This document shows, one piece after another, positions 25,983 to 35,228 of a stretch of DNA of 64,000 nt (within the stretch, counting starts at the first letter, position 1; each line of letters begins with the position of its first letter). The DNA comes from Labrys miyagiensis. Lineage in GTDB: Bacteria; Pseudomonadota; Alphaproteobacteria; Rhizobiales; Labraceae. Below the pieces are notes generated by a model. The model saw only the letters and a program-made list of their open reading frames with translations. It searched no databases and was not told where the DNA came from. Location: contig NZ_BSPC01000034.1 in the NCBI RefSeq assembly GCF_030160835.1, forward strand, positions 1-64,000, given 5' to 3'. The position numbers were made by a program, and so were the translations under genes.

Positions 25983-27455
25983 TCAGGAGGCTGGCGCGTT
26001 TTGCGACGAAGCCAGCTCTGCCGCCAGATTGATGGCCGTCTGGAAATACGCGCGCCGCTCGCGGATGGCTGGCGAGCGGGGCCCCGGGACGATCAGGCGC
26101 GACGGCTCGCCCAATCGTTCCGGCACCGGCAAGCTCGAGGCGAGATATGCCATCTCTGCTAATCCCAGTGCGGTGAGCTCGGCACTTTCCTGCAAGCAGA
26201 CCGGACGTGCCATGGCATCGGCGAGGAACTGAACAAAATAGCTGTTGCGGGCGAGTCCGCCATCGATGGAGACCGGCCCATCACCTTCGCCACCCAGCGC
26301 CTCGATCAATTCGGCTCCGCGATAGGCTATGCCTTCGAGGACGGCCTTGCGTAGATCCGCCGGCGCTGTTGCCTGCCTGAGGCCCACAAAGCTTGCGGCG
26401 ACATCGCGTCGCCAGTAGGGAGCCGCGAGCCCTGCAAGCGCCGGGACAAAGGCAATTCCACGTGTGATCGCGGGCGTGGCGTCATCAAAGGCGAAATCCT
26501 CGTAGGAGCCGGCGAGGCCTATGGAGATCGCCCAGTCCACGGCGGCGGCGGCCGTATAGTCGCCTCCGTCGAGCGCGTAGACCGGCGCTTCGCCCGGTAA
26601 TTGCCAAGCGATCGTCGGAACGAGTCCCGGTCGATCAAGGATCGGCGCGGCGCCCGAGAGCGCCAGCGCGAAGCTCCCGGTCCCAAATGTGATCTTCGCA
26701 TCGCCTACTGTGCGGCAGCCGTGCCCGAACAGAGCCGCCTGTTGGTCGACGATGCTGACCACGAGGGGGAGCTCCCGGTCACGACGCCGGATCACGCCGA
26801 AGAAACCAGCCGTCGGAACGATCTTCGGCAAGAGGTCGCGAGGCACGCCGAAGATTTGGCAGAGGCCATCGTCGAACCGGCCGTCGGCGATATTCATCAG
26901 GCTGGTGCGCGAGGCGGTCGTCGGGTCGGTCACATATTGGCCCGTCAGCCGGTCGATGAAGAAACTCTCCGACGTGCCGATGCCGAGGCGGCCGTCGCGT
27001 GCGGCCTTGCCAACAGCCGGCACGTGCTCCAGGAGCCAGGCGATCTTGGAGGCGGAGAAATAGGCGTCGACCGGAAGGCCGGAGAGCGCCGACACCTGCG
27101 CCTTCGTCGAAGCGGGGAGGGCGTCGAGCCGGCCTTGTGACCGCTGATCCTGCCAGACGATGGCGTGGTAAAGAGCGCGCTTCGTCACCCGATCCCAGGC
27201 AATAACGGTCTCACCCTGGTTGGCGAGGGCCATCGCTGAGATTTGGGGATGGGCCGCAAGCGCACGATCGATCAGAGTCTCGATATTGCCGATCAGTTCC
27301 TCGGCGTCATGTTCGACAAGGCCATCCCCGGGCAGTATCTGGCGATGCGCCAGCCCGCCGCAAGATATGAAGGTGCCGTCGTCGGTCAGGACAAAGGCCT
27401 TGGTCGAGGTCGTTCCCTGATCGATGGCGAGGATAGCTGATGCTTGATGCGTCAT
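25983..27455 (-). CDS. FGGY-family carbohydrate kinase, glycerol-kinase-like
   Basis: A 490-residue kinase. N-terminal ATPase fold ILAIDQGTTSTKAFVLTDDG (residues 8-27), VIAWDRVTKRALYHAIVWQDQR, the FGGY region SGLPVDAYFSASKIAWLLEH, and C-terminal ISIDGGLARNSYFVQFLADA. These match GlpK more than xylulokinase. It would phosphorylate glycerol or a similar polyol. Its ATG overlaps the stop of the upstream flavoprotein gene (ATGA), so it is the third gene of a minus-strand operon. Confidence 0.87.
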   Translation of the reverse strand: MTHQASAILAIDQGTTSTKAFVLTDDGTFISCGGLAHRQILPGDGLVEHDAEELIGNIETLIDRALAAHPQISAMALANQGETVIAWDRVTKRALYHAIVWQDQRSQGRLDALPASTKAQVSALSGLPVDAYFSASKIAWLLEHVPAVGKAARDGRLGIGTSESFFIDRLTGQYVTDPTTASRTSLMNIADGRFDDGLCQIFGVPRDLLPKIVPTAGFFGVIRRRDRELPLVVSIVDQQAALFGHGCRTVGDAKITFGTGSFALALSGAAPILDRPGLVPTIAWQLPGEAPVYALDGGDYTAAAAVDWAISIGLAGSYEDFAFDDATPAITRGIAFVPALAGLAAPYWRRDVAASFVGLRQATAPADLRKAVLEGIAYRGAELIEALGGEGDGPVSIDGGLARNSYFVQFLADAMARPVCLQESAELTALGLAEMAYLASSLPVPERLGEPSRLIVPGPRSPAIRERRAYFQTAINLAAELASSQNAPAS

Positions 27456-28417
27456 ATCGGTGGGCTACCTTTGCGTGTCCGGGCCAGATCGGCGGCGATG
27501 CTCCTTGCGGCGTTCCGCCCGTCGATCGCGCAGGGCCCGGAAGATCGCACGGATCGGAGCACATTGCCCGCCGCGAAGATATGCGGATCGGCCGTGCGGA
27601 ACGCCGCATCGACCCGAGGGCCGCGCGTCGTCGCCTCGATCCCCATCGGATGAAGCCGAGCCAGCGTCGCCTCGGGCACCCAATCGCCCGAAAATACCAC
27701 GCCGTCGCAGGCCACTGTCTGGCGTTGGCCGTCATGCTCAAAGGTAACAGCCTCAACGCACTTTTCGCCTTCGATCGCAATGATCGCGACATTGGCTCTT
27801 GCGGGGACGCCAAATACAAGACGCGACCCAAGCGCCACGAGCGGCATGCTGCGCAATTTTGGTGCCTCGTCGATGATCATGCGCGGCTTCGCGCCCAGAT
27901 GCCGAAGCGTCAGGATCGTCGAGAAGGCGACGATCTCGCTGCCGACGATGATGGGGTTTCGGCATGGCAGTCGATGATGCAGATAGACGAAGCGTTGCAA
28001 GGCTCCCGTCGTCAGAATGCCGAATGGTCGTCCACCGGAGATCAGTCGCGCCGCGCGAGGTGTCTCGCGAATACCGCTCGCCAGCAGCACGCGGCGCCCG
28101 GTAAGTTCATAGGGACCACCCGGCCCGCTGATCATAACCATGCCTCCCGGGCCGAGCCGCGTAACGGCATGGCCGCAGCGCAGATCGATCCCGTCCGCCT
28201 GCTCGCGCAAGGCGCGCGCATAGCGCGGTCCGGTCCAGAGACGGGCGAAATCCAGCATTCCGAACCCAGGATGCCCACAATGACGCGGAGCGCCACCCGC
28301 CTCGGCCTCGCGTTCCAGAACCGTAACCGAGAGCCCGAGGCGGCGTGCGGCGATCGCCGCGCTTAAGCCTGCCGGCCCAGCGCCGATGACAAGCAGGTCA
28401 GGGTTTTCAGACGTCAA
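27452..28417 (-). CDS. NAD(P)/FAD-dependent oxidoreductase (partner of GlpA-like protein)
   Basis: About 321 residues; DLLVIGAGPAGLSAAIAARR at the N terminus, LLASGIRETPRAARL in the middle, and IFAAGNVLRSVRSSGPCAIDG near the C terminus, the pattern of pyridine nucleotide-disulfide oxidoreductase relatives. A redox-active CxxC is not seen. A homologous pair with a GlpA-like enzyme occurs in glycerol operons of several bacteria. Start is uncertain: TTG at 28417 overlaps the GlpA-like stop; ATG at 28474 would give a 68-base overlap and a poorly conserved 19-residue extension. Confidence 0.82.
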   Translation of the reverse strand: MTSENPDLLVIGAGPAGLSAAIAARRLGLSVTVLEREAEAGGAPRHCGHPGFGMLDFARLWTGPRYARALREQADGIDLRCGHAVTRLGPGGMVMISGPGGPYELTGRRVLLASGIRETPRAARLISGGRPFGILTTGALQRFVYLHHRLPCRNPIIVGSEIVAFSTILTLRHLGAKPRMIIDEAPKLRSMPLVALGSRLVFGVPARANVAIIAIEGEKCVEAVTFEHDGQRQTVACDGVVFSGDWVPEATLARLHPMGIEATTRGPRVDAAFRTADPHIFAAGNVLRSVRSSGPCAIDGRNAARSIAADLARTRKGSPPI

Positions 28418-29831
28418 GGCTGGTACCCCCAGGCAGTGGTGGCGCTTCAAGCAATTTGTCCTGCGCCATCTCACATACCGCCGCCAGGCAGTTGAAGCCC
28501 TGGCAGCGACCCATCATCGCGCGTGTGCGTCGCTTCAACCCGCCGAGATTGCCCGCGGGGAGAGGACCAGCCAGCGCCGCAACGATTTCGTCCCTCGTGA
28601 CGAGTTCGCAAAGGCAGACAATATCGCCGCGTCCCGGCCTCTCATGGTCTCGCGGCAAATGTTCGGCAAGATTGGGCAGCGACGGCCAGATCAAATCCTG
28701 CAACGGTCGAAGCGGAAGAAAATGCTCCTCCACGAGCTCCGTGACATGGTCCGCGATTCCTAGCGCCGCCGTGAGGCCGGTCGAGCGGATGCCAGCGACC
28801 GTCACCCAATGACGCCCCGGGATCGCCTCGATGATGTAATCCTTTTGATCGCTTGCGGGCCGGAGCCCGGCATAGATGGCATTGACGGGTTCATCGGCAA
28901 GAGCTGGGACCATGCGCGCTGCCTCATCGATCAAATGTTTCAAGGTGCTTCGCTCGACCGTCGCCACGCCGCGATCGTCCTGATCCTCGGCCGTGGGTCC
29001 AACGAGCACATTGCCGAAGATGGTCGGACAGACGACAACGCCCTTGGTCCGCGCAGTCGGCACCGGCAGCAGGATCGTCGGAACATGGCGCTGCGCCGTT
29101 TTGTCGAAGACGACGAACTGGCCCTTGCGCGGCCGGATGGCAAAGGGGCTCGGGCGCGACAGGGCCTCGACATGATCGCCGTAATTTCCGGCGCAGTTAA
29201 TCACGATGCCGGCGTCGACCGCTCGCGTTCCGGCGGAGAGGCGCCAGACGCCGCCAAGTCGCTCGGCCGTGTCGACATCGAAAAGCCGCTGCACCACTCC
29301 GCCATGAGCCATCGCCTGCAGAACATAAGCCAGCGGTGAGGACCAGGGATCGATGATGTGCTCGCCTGGCACGCTGAGGGCCGCGATCGGCGAAGAGGCG
29401 AGTGTCGGCATCCGGTGGCGAAGCACATCGAGCTCGATCGGGCGCACATCGGTCACGCCATTCTGGTGTGCTTTGTCGATGATCGCCGGAAGTCGCGCGG
29501 CCTCCTCCTGGCTCCAGGCGACGAGTACGGCGTCGGTTTGGAGAACCGGCAGGCCGAAAAGAGCCCTCTCCGCCAGATAGCGCCTCCGACCAGCCTGCAT
29601 CATCTGTACTTCGCGGCTGCCGGGCGGCGCGTCGAAGCCGGTATGAAGGATCGCAGAGTTGCCTTTGCTCGCGCCATCCAGAATATCGGCGCTGCGTTCG
29701 AGAAGAATGACGGACAGCCCCGCCAGCGTCAGTGCGCGGAACACCGCGCAGCCGACCACTCCGGCGCCGATGACTGCAACATCAAATTCGGCGGTTGCCT
29801 TGCGCGGTGGAGGTGGAGCAGAATTCAGCAT
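28407..29831 (-). CDS. FAD-dependent glycerol-3-phosphate dehydrogenase-like protein with BFD-type [2Fe-2S] domain (GlpA-like)
   Basis: A 474-residue flavoprotein. Residues 19-40 form the FAD motif (DVAVIGAGVVGCAVFRALTL), followed by DGASKGNSAILHTGFDAPPG as in GlpA/GlpD. The C-terminal 70 residues form a BFD-like [2Fe-2S] unit (VCLCELVTRDE, then MGRCQGFNC with the other Cys). Domain order equals that of anaerobic GlpA. Likely oxidises glycerol 3-phosphate or a related phosphate. First gene of the operon with the FAD partner and the kinase. An operator-like palindrome abuts the start codon, leaving little room for a ribosome site. Confidence 0.87.
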   Translation of the reverse strand: MLNSAPPPPRKATAEFDVAVIGAGVVGCAVFRALTLAGLSVILLERSADILDGASKGNSAILHTGFDAPPGSREVQMMQAGRRRYLAERALFGLPVLQTDAVLVAWSQEEAARLPAIIDKAHQNGVTDVRPIELDVLRHRMPTLASSPIAALSVPGEHIIDPWSSPLAYVLQAMAHGGVVQRLFDVDTAERLGGVWRLSAGTRAVDAGIVINCAGNYGDHVEALSRPSPFAIRPRKGQFVVFDKTAQRHVPTILLPVPTARTKGVVVCPTIFGNVLVGPTAEDQDDRGVATVERSTLKHLIDEAARMVPALADEPVNAIYAGLRPASDQKDYIIEAIPGRHWVTVAGIRSTGLTAALGIADHVTELVEEHFLPLRPLQDLIWPSLPNLAEHLPRDHERPGRGDIVCLCELVTRDEIVAALAGPLPAGNLGGLKRRTRAMMGRCQGFNCLAAVCEMAQDKLLEAPPLPGGTSLDV

Positions 29832-29869
29832 ATGACCATTAAGTCATAGATTATGACTATATAGTCGGT
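29831..29869. promoter_or_regulatory. Two TATGAC-N6-GTCATA operator-like palindromes (left pair)
   Basis: Site A, 29831-29848, is perfect: TATGAC CATTAA GTCATA. Site B, 29852-29869, is TATGAC TATATA GTCGGT. Their centres are 21 bases apart, two helical turns, so a regulator would bind the same face. They directly precede the GlpA-like start codon. The outer TATG...CATA resembles GlpR operators; the DeoR protein at 32466 is the natural candidate (inference). Confidence 0.6.
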
Positions 29870-30471
29870 ATTACCAAATCATCACTCTGTCAAGCCGCTC
29901 TGTCTGGCGCCGCCGTTCTCACAGCGAGCACAGCCCATCCACCAACGCGCGCCACACTGCTGAAGTATTTTGAGCGAGCATAACAAAGCTCATTCAGTGA
30001 GTTGGTATCGAATCCAGGCGGCCCACGCTTCGCAAGCCCGGTACGCTGAGGCCCTCGACCGAGAAACATGAGGCGCCGAAGCCGAAAAATCAGAATGCCA
30101 AAATAGTCATAACTATTATCTTATGCTCTCAGATTTGACTATTCAGTCATTCTTTGGCAGGGTGCGTTTGGTGACCAAACCAGGTGCGCTTGTGAGGGGA
30201 GGGGACGACACCTGTCGGATTGCGGCAATTTGCCGTCTGATCTCGGCGTCCCCCATTTTCATAAGGTTTTCTCTTAATTGATTGGCGCATCAAGAAACAT
30301 AGAATTCGATATCCTGTAATTTATCTATGAATAAAAGCAGATTTCATAAAATAACAATAAATACTGATGCACCGTATAAATATTTCAAGTCAATCAAAAT
30401 CAACTGTCTGTCTGTCTATATACGAAAAATCCATCCTTGAATGAAGGCGCTAACACTCGGGAGACTTGAGA
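29832..30471. other. Divergent regulatory region between the GlpA-like operon and the APC permease
   Basis: About 640 bases without a supported gene. It holds the two pairs of operator-like palindromes. The part from about 30250 to 30440 is clearly AT-rich compared with its surroundings (for example ATAAAATAACAATAAATAC) and includes TGTCTGTCTGTCTATATA. Promoters for both directions must lie here, but I could not single out a convincing pair. Confidence 0.5.
30094..30151. promoter_or_regulatory. Two TATGAC-N6-GTCATA operator-like palindromes (right pair)
   Basis: Site C, 30094-30111, AATGCC AAAATA GTCATA, and site D, 30134-30151, TTTGAC TATTCA GTCATT. Site starts are 40 bases apart, close to four helical turns. 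Site C overlaps a second inverted repeat, AATAGTCATAACTATT (30102-30117). They face the APC permease gene, although 320 bases upstream of its start. Confidence 0.5.
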
Positions 30472-32064
30472 ATGAACAGTGGAACTGATGAGGACGTAAA
30501 GGTTCTCCACTCAATGGGTTACGCCCAGGAATTGGCGCGTCGAATGAGCGGGTTCTCGAACTTTGCCATCTCCTTTTCGATCATTTGCATCCTGGCCGGC
30601 GGCATCACCTCCTTTCCGTTGGCGCTAGGCACCGGGTTCGGGTTCGAGGCCTTTGTCGGTTGGCTGGTGGGCGGTCTGTTCGCTCTTGTGGTCGCCGCCT
30701 GCCTCGGACAAATAGGCTCTGCCTATCCCACCGCCGGCGGTCTCTATCACTGGTCCTCGATCCTCGGCGGCCGCGGTTGGGGGTGGGCTACGGCATGGAT
30801 AAATCTTCTCGGCCTGATTTTCGTGGTTGCCTCGGTCAATGTGGGCGTCTGGCAGCTCTTCCGTGATCTCGTCATGGGAGGCGTTTTCCATGTCGATGTG
30901 ACCAACCTCACCGCACAGTCACTCGACCCGCTGCCGACTGGCATGACGCTCGATCAGGCCAATGCCATCAATTCGCACGCGATTTGGGTGCAGATCGTGG
31001 CTGTGTTGCTGATCACGGTCTCGCAGGCCCTGATCAATCATTTTGGCATCAAGCTGACGACGATGCTTACGGATTTCTCGGGTTATCTGATCTTTGTAAT
31101 CGCGATCGTACTTACCGGCACTTTCCTGATGTGGGGGGCGACCTGGGATGTCTCCCGCCTTTTCACCTTCGTCAACACGACAGGGGATCTCGGCGGCGGC
31201 TACGTGCCGGCGGCGCGGCCGGCGATCATCGCCTTCCTTGTCGGCCTTCTCTACCCCCTTTACACCATCACCGGCTTCGATGCGTCGGCCCATACTGCCG
31301 AGGAAACGCAGAACGCCCGTGTTGCCGTTCCGCGCGGCATGCTGCACTCCGTGTTCTGGTCGCTGGTGTTCGGCCTCGCCATGGCGGCGTCGTTCGTGAT
31401 GGCCAGCCCGGATCTCGCCGCGACGGCCAAGGACGGCAGCAGTGCCTGGTTCAATCTCTTCAACAATCTTCCGGCGCCAGTGGTGCTGAAGGATATTCTG
31501 GCAATCGGCATTGTCGCAGCCAACTTCGTCTGCGCGCTGGCCGGTCTGACCTCGACATCGCGCATGATCTACGCCTTCGCGCGTGACGGCGGCCTGCCCG
31601 GTTCGAGCCTCTGGAAAAGCGTCAGCCCGACTTGGCGCACGCCGGTTGCCGCCATCTGGCTCGGCGCGATCCTGTCGGTCGCTGCAACCCTCTACTCTCC
31701 GGCCTTTGCGGCGCTGGCCGCAGGCTGCGCGCTGTTCCTCTATGTCTCCTATGCCATGCCGATTGCCGCCGGCCTGCTCGCTGAGGGTAAGAGCTGGACA
31801 GAATTCGGACCCTTCCGCCTCAGCTTTTGGTCGAAGCCATTGGCCTTCATCTCGTTGCTGGGTGTGCTGGTGCTCATGTACGCCGGCATCCAGCCGCCCT
31901 TCGATATCCTGATCAACTACGCGATCGGTACGGTGGTGGTGTTGCTGGCCTTGTGGTTCGGTATTGAGCGCCGCCGTTTCAAAGGTCCGCCGGTCGGCGC
32001 GGATATCGCCAAACGCGCCAGTGAGATCGCCACTGCTGAAAAGGCCGTCGGGCAAAGCGCCTGA
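30472..32064 (+). CDS. APC-superfamily amino acid / amine permease
   Basis: A 530-residue membrane protein with about 12 hydrophobic segments. The N terminus (MGYAQELARRMSGFSNFAIS) and IGSAYPTAGGLYHWSSILGG are typical of the GABA/choline permease-like APC group. ITGFDASAHTAEETQNA in the central part is the conserved APC loop. It moves an amino acid or amine across the inner membrane with protons or by exchange. ATG at 30472 is 8 bases after GGGAG; TTG at 30466 is an alternative. Its position opposite a GlpK/GlpA-like operon suggests the true substrate of that operon may contain nitrogen. Confidence 0.9.
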   Translation: MNSGTDEDVKVLHSMGYAQELARRMSGFSNFAISFSIICILAGGITSFPLALGTGFGFEAFVGWLVGGLFALVVAACLGQIGSAYPTAGGLYHWSSILGGRGWGWATAWINLLGLIFVVASVNVGVWQLFRDLVMGGVFHVDVTNLTAQSLDPLPTGMTLDQANAINSHAIWVQIVAVLLITVSQALINHFGIKLTTMLTDFSGYLIFVIAIVLTGTFLMWGATWDVSRLFTFVNTTGDLGGGYVPAARPAIIAFLVGLLYPLYTITGFDASAHTAEETQNARVAVPRGMLHSVFWSLVFGLAMAASFVMASPDLAATAKDGSSAWFNLFNNLPAPVVLKDILAIGIVAANFVCALAGLTSTSRMIYAFARDGGLPGSSLWKSVSPTWRTPVAAIWLGAILSVAATLYSPAFAALAAGCALFLYVSYAMPIAAGLLAEGKSWTEFGPFRLSFWSKPLAFISLLGVLVLMYAGIQPPFDILINYAIGTVVVLLALWFGIERRRFKGPPVGADIAKRASEIATAEKAVGQSA

Positions 32065-32083
32065 CCTACTACGCGTATCGCTG

Positions 32084-32120
32084 GCCCCGGGGCGTGCTCC
32101 CCGGGGCTGGTTGCGTTTTG
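32084..32120 (+). terminator. Rho-independent terminator after the APC permease
   Basis: Perfect 9-bp stem GCCCCGGGG / CCCCGGGGC with loop CGTGCT, followed after a few bases by GCGTTTTG. It is 19 bases after the permease stop, so the DeoR gene 400 bases downstream probably has its own promoter. Confidence 0.7.
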
Positions 32121-32465
32121 AGCAGCTCTTGTCGAATGCCGCCCTGGCACTGTTGAAAGAGAAGGCTCGGCATCATCGTACATGCCAGTCCTACTTTTGG
32201 TCCCATGGAACAATAGATTGCGCGCCGACCGATTGGTCAGGTTCGTTGGAGAAACGATCACCACTCCAGGCGTTCGGCTTGCCGTTCAATCAAAATGTTT
32301 GGAAATCGGGCAGAATCGCTGCTATTCAGAAACCGTCATTGGCTGCCTTCGCGATGGGCTCATCGCGTGGTGGTGAGGAATGTATGGATGGCGATAGGAT
32401 GAGCTTGCTACGTCATTTGTGCTCGTCGAAAGAGGCCAAACTTCACTCGGCCCATGAGATAACCG
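32121..32465. other. Intergenic region upstream of the DeoR regulator
   Basis: About 345 bases. One open frame crosses it but has no recognisable features. No clear promoter or TATGAC-type palindrome was found, so autoregulation of the DeoR gene is not supported by sequence. Confidence 0.35.
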
Positions 32466-33239
32466 ATGAGGCCTGAAGATCGGCGTGCGAATCTCGTAGA
32501 TATCGTGCGCGAGCAGGGTCGCGTGTCGGTCGAGACATTGGCCGAGCGTTTGAAAACTTCCAAAGAGACCATTCGCAGGGATCTGACCGAACTGTCCGAC
32601 CGCGGGCTCGTGAGAAAGTATCATGGTGGAGCGCTCGCGCCCGAAGCTGCGGGCGAGGGCCCGTTCCAGGCGAGACTGTCGCAGAATATGCCCCAGAAAC
32701 GAGCGATCGCACGGCGCGCAGCCGCGCTCTTCCAGAGCGGCGACACGCTTTTCATCGATACCGGCTCGACGACCGTGTACCTGGCCGAGGAATTGTCGAC
32801 TCGGTCCGGCATCACAATTATCACCAACTCCGTGTCGATAGCCTCCATCATGGCGCGTGGGTCAGATGGTACGCGTGTGTTTCTGATCGGTGGCGAGTAT
32901 CGTGACGAGGCTGCCGAAAATATCGGCGTGTTGGCGATCGAACAGATTTCGCGATTCTCCGCCCAGCATGTCGTGCTGACCGTGGCTGCACTTGATCAAA
33001 GGGGAGCGATGGATTTCGACCTGCAAGAAGCCGAGATTGCCCGCGCCATGATCGAGCAAGCCGGGGAGGTGACGGTCATCCTTGACAGTTCGAAATTCGA
33101 GAAGACGGCCCTGTTTGGTGTCTGCTCCCTCGCAATGATCGATCGGATTGTTTGTGAAGCATCTCCATCGACGCGGCTTGCCGACGCCTTGCGGGCTGCG
33201 TCGGTCGAGGTTGTGATTGCTCAGAATGGGCGTCCGTAA
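32466..33239 (+). CDS. DeoR/GlpR-family transcriptional regulator
   Basis: A 257-residue regulator. The N-terminal DeoR helix-turn-helix reads RRANLVDIVREQGRVSVETL, then TSKETIRRDLTEL and LVRKYHGGAL. The C-terminal sensor has DTGSTTVYLAEEL and VILDSSKFEKTALFGVC, the DeoRC phospho-sugar-binding pattern with the SKF motif. GlpR-type members respond to phosphorylated sugars or glycerol 3-phosphate, which fits the nearby kinase and GlpA-like genes. It probably binds the TATGAC-type sites between 29831 and 30151 (inference). Confidence 0.93.
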   Translation: MRPEDRRANLVDIVREQGRVSVETLAERLKTSKETIRRDLTELSDRGLVRKYHGGALAPEAAGEGPFQARLSQNMPQKRAIARRAAALFQSGDTLFIDTGSTTVYLAEELSTRSGITIITNSVSIASIMARGSDGTRVFLIGGEYRDEAAENIGVLAIEQISRFSAQHVVLTVAALDQRGAMDFDLQEAEIARAMIEQAGEVTVILDSSKFEKTALFGVCSLAMIDRIVCEASPSTRLADALRAASVEVVIAQNGRP

Positions 33240-33278
33240 ACTCGGCTCAGAGCCACGGAAAAGAGGGTTGGCGATGAG

Positions 33279-33842
33279 TCAAATCTCTTCAGGTTTCGAA
33301 ACGCCATTCATCATGATCAATTCAGCAGGCCCGTCGACTCCAATATAGGCATGCGGCTGATCCGCATCGAATAAGATACTATCACCCTCGACTAGCGTGA
33401 TAGGGTCGTAGTACATGCTGTGCAGCTCCAGCTTGCCCGAGAGAACATACAAAAATTCCTGACCCGGGTGCTGTCTCCATCCGCCATTTTCCTCGAACGA
33501 CTTCGCAGTGACGCTGACTTTCCAAAATAAATTCTGTTTTTCCTTGAATTCGGCGCAAAGTATCTCAAGTCGCATGCCTGGATTCTCATGAATCGTCCCC
33601 GCATTACGGCGCGTTATGGATCGCCTCGCCATTGGCTGGGGAGCCGGCTCAGTCAAAAATATTGCCGCGGGCACATGCAGGATACCAGCAAGTTTCAACG
33701 CGGTCTCGACTGTGAGCTTGGCTTTGCCAGACTCAATCTTGGACAATTGTGACGCGGATATACCGGATAATTCCGACAAATCGCGAAGACTAATGTTCTG
33801 CAAATTCCGATAGTGACGTATTTGTTGAGAAGCGGATGACAT
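33279..33842 (-). CDS. XRE-family regulator with C-terminal cupin domain
   Basis: A 187-residue protein. Residues 5-60 form an XRE helix-turn-helix (IRHYRNLQNISLRDLSELSG, SASQLSKIESGKAKLTVETA). Residues 105-187 form a cupin sensor (HPGQEFLYVLSGKLELHS, VEGDSILFDADQPHAYIGVD). The layout and length equal PuuR-like regulators of amine and amino-acid use. It is divergent from the glutamine amidotransferase and ABC genes. GC content is lower than in the left half of the window. Confidence 0.92.
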   Translation of the reverse strand: MSSASQQIRHYRNLQNISLRDLSELSGISASQLSKIESGKAKLTVETALKLAGILHVPAAIFLTEPAPQPMARRSITRRNAGTIHENPGMRLEILCAEFKEKQNLFWKVSVTAKSFEENGGWRQHPGQEFLYVLSGKLELHSMYYDPITLVEGDSILFDADQPHAYIGVDGPAELIMMNGVSKPEEI

Positions 33843-34439
33843 TGCTCTGTTTGATACCCAAAACCTCGCGCCAGGCAGGATGATGGCGCAAATCCCTTTT
33901 CACCGGTCAGCAAAACCTCATCTTTGACTCAGCGATGCCTCTCGTCCGGAACACGAAATTCCATTCTGACATCATGTTTCCAAATAAGATACGGCGGAAG
34001 GCGGGCGCTATCAACCTGTTCCGCCCCCAGATGTTCCGCCCTCAACCAAAAGACAGAACGTAACCCGCTCCACGTGTCGAGGCTGACTGCAGTCATCACC
34101 TGGGTGCGGTGGGCGCCCGCAGCCAGTGTATCCGAAATCGGAATTTGTTTCCAAAAACGAAAATTATTTCCATAATGGATTGTATGACGAGGCGGGATAT
34201 GCAATTGTGTTGATCGTGATTGCAGGCGGAAACAAGAAGGTTTGCTCCGTCTTCAGCAGTTGCGTCCGTGCCCGTGTTTTCCAACGGGCAAGCAAGGGTT
34301 CCGAGTTCCGCTAGCGTACCCGGAAGCCTGGCAAATCTAATTTGGCGAAGTTCTGCACTGTGAGTGCGTCAGATGACGCTTTCATACGCGCTGGCGGCTG
34401 TCTTGTCGCAAAACACATATCAAACTTGGGGAGCGCAAA
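33843..34439. other. Intergenic regulatory region between XRE-cupin and amidotransferase genes
   Basis: About 600 bases of lower GC. Two stretches read GTTTCCAAA (33977 area and 34148 area). A 14-base palindrome GCGTCAGATGACGC lies at 34366-34379, about 60 bases upstream of the amidotransferase start, and is the best operator candidate. Small open frames on both strands show no domain or strong ribosome site and are not called. Confidence 0.4.
34366..34379. promoter_or_regulatory. Palindromic operator candidate GCGTCA-GA-TGACGC
   Basis: A near-perfect inverted repeat with a two-base centre, about 60 bases upstream of the amidotransferase start. The adjacent XRE-cupin regulator is the obvious candidate to bind, but I found no second copy in the window. 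Confidence 0.3.
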
Positions 34440-35159
34440 GTGTCGTACGCGCTAAAAATAGATCGCGAGAGAAATACGAAGCGTATCGGCATATTACAGA
34501 CCGATCATGCTCCCGGCGAATTGATCGCTAAGCATGGTGATTACAATGAGTTCTTTATACGCTCTCTGGCAGACGAGCGGCTGCATTTTGATACTTACGC
34601 CGTAGTAGATGGTGTATTTCCCGGGAGTGTCACTGACGCTGATGGCTGGCTCATTACAGGTGCGGAGTATTCCGTGCATGATCGGCACGACTGGATCGGC
34701 AAATTAGAGCGGCTCATTCGCGAAATATTTGATGCTCGCATCCCCATGATCGGAATTTGTTTCGGTCACGAGATTATCGCCCAAGCGTTAGGCGGACGTG
34801 TTGGGAAATCTGGGCGCGGTTGGACCGTCGGTCCAGTTCAATACGAACGCAGTGATCTCAAGCAAATCCAGACAATTATTGCGTGGCATCAAGATCAGGT
34901 AACTGTGAAACCTGCGCTCGCAGAGCGTGTTGGTTCGTCGGCAGATTGTGAAAACGCGGTCTTACGCTACGGATCAAACGTACTGACCTACCAGGGGCAT
35001 CCCGAGATCACCCCCGACTATATCAGGGATCTTCTGCAACTGCAGGGTCAGCATCTTTCCGAAGCCGCAAGACGAAACGTTCTTCGCGCTGCGGACGCAT
35101 GTCTGAGCGCCTCGGATGTAGTTCTCGAGATAAAGGAGATGTTTCTTGGGAAGAGATAG
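34440..35159 (+). CDS. Class I glutamine amidotransferase-like protein
   Basis: A 239-residue type 1 amidotransferase domain protein. The nucleophile is Cys107 in IGICFGHEIIAQALGG; the His-Glu pair is in LTYQGHPEITPDYI. It resembles stand-alone GMP-synthase-like GATases that act on gamma-glutamyl compounds. GTG start follows GGGGAG. It lies upstream of an amino-acid ABC transporter and near a PuuR-like regulator, so hydrolysis of an imported gamma-glutamyl or amide compound is a reasonable guess. GC is lower than most of the window. Confidence 0.87.
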   Translation: MSYALKIDRERNTKRIGILQTDHAPGELIAKHGDYNEFFIRSLADERLHFDTYAVVDGVFPGSVTDADGWLITGAEYSVHDRHDWIGKLERLIREIFDARIPMIGICFGHEIIAQALGGRVGKSGRGWTVGPVQYERSDLKQIQTIIAWHQDQVTVKPALAERVGSSADCENAVLRYGSNVLTYQGHPEITPDYIRDLLQLQGQHLSEAARRNVLRAADACLSASDVVLEIKEMFLGKR

Positions 35160-35228
35160 ATAAATCCATCAACAAGCGACAGATAGCAAAAGACGAAACA
35201 TCAAGTACCTACAGAGGGAGATGAAATT

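Noticed and set aside
34126-34314. 62-codon frame in the XRE-amidotransferase gap
   Set aside because: No good start signal and no similarity to a known small protein; overlaps likely regulatory DNA.
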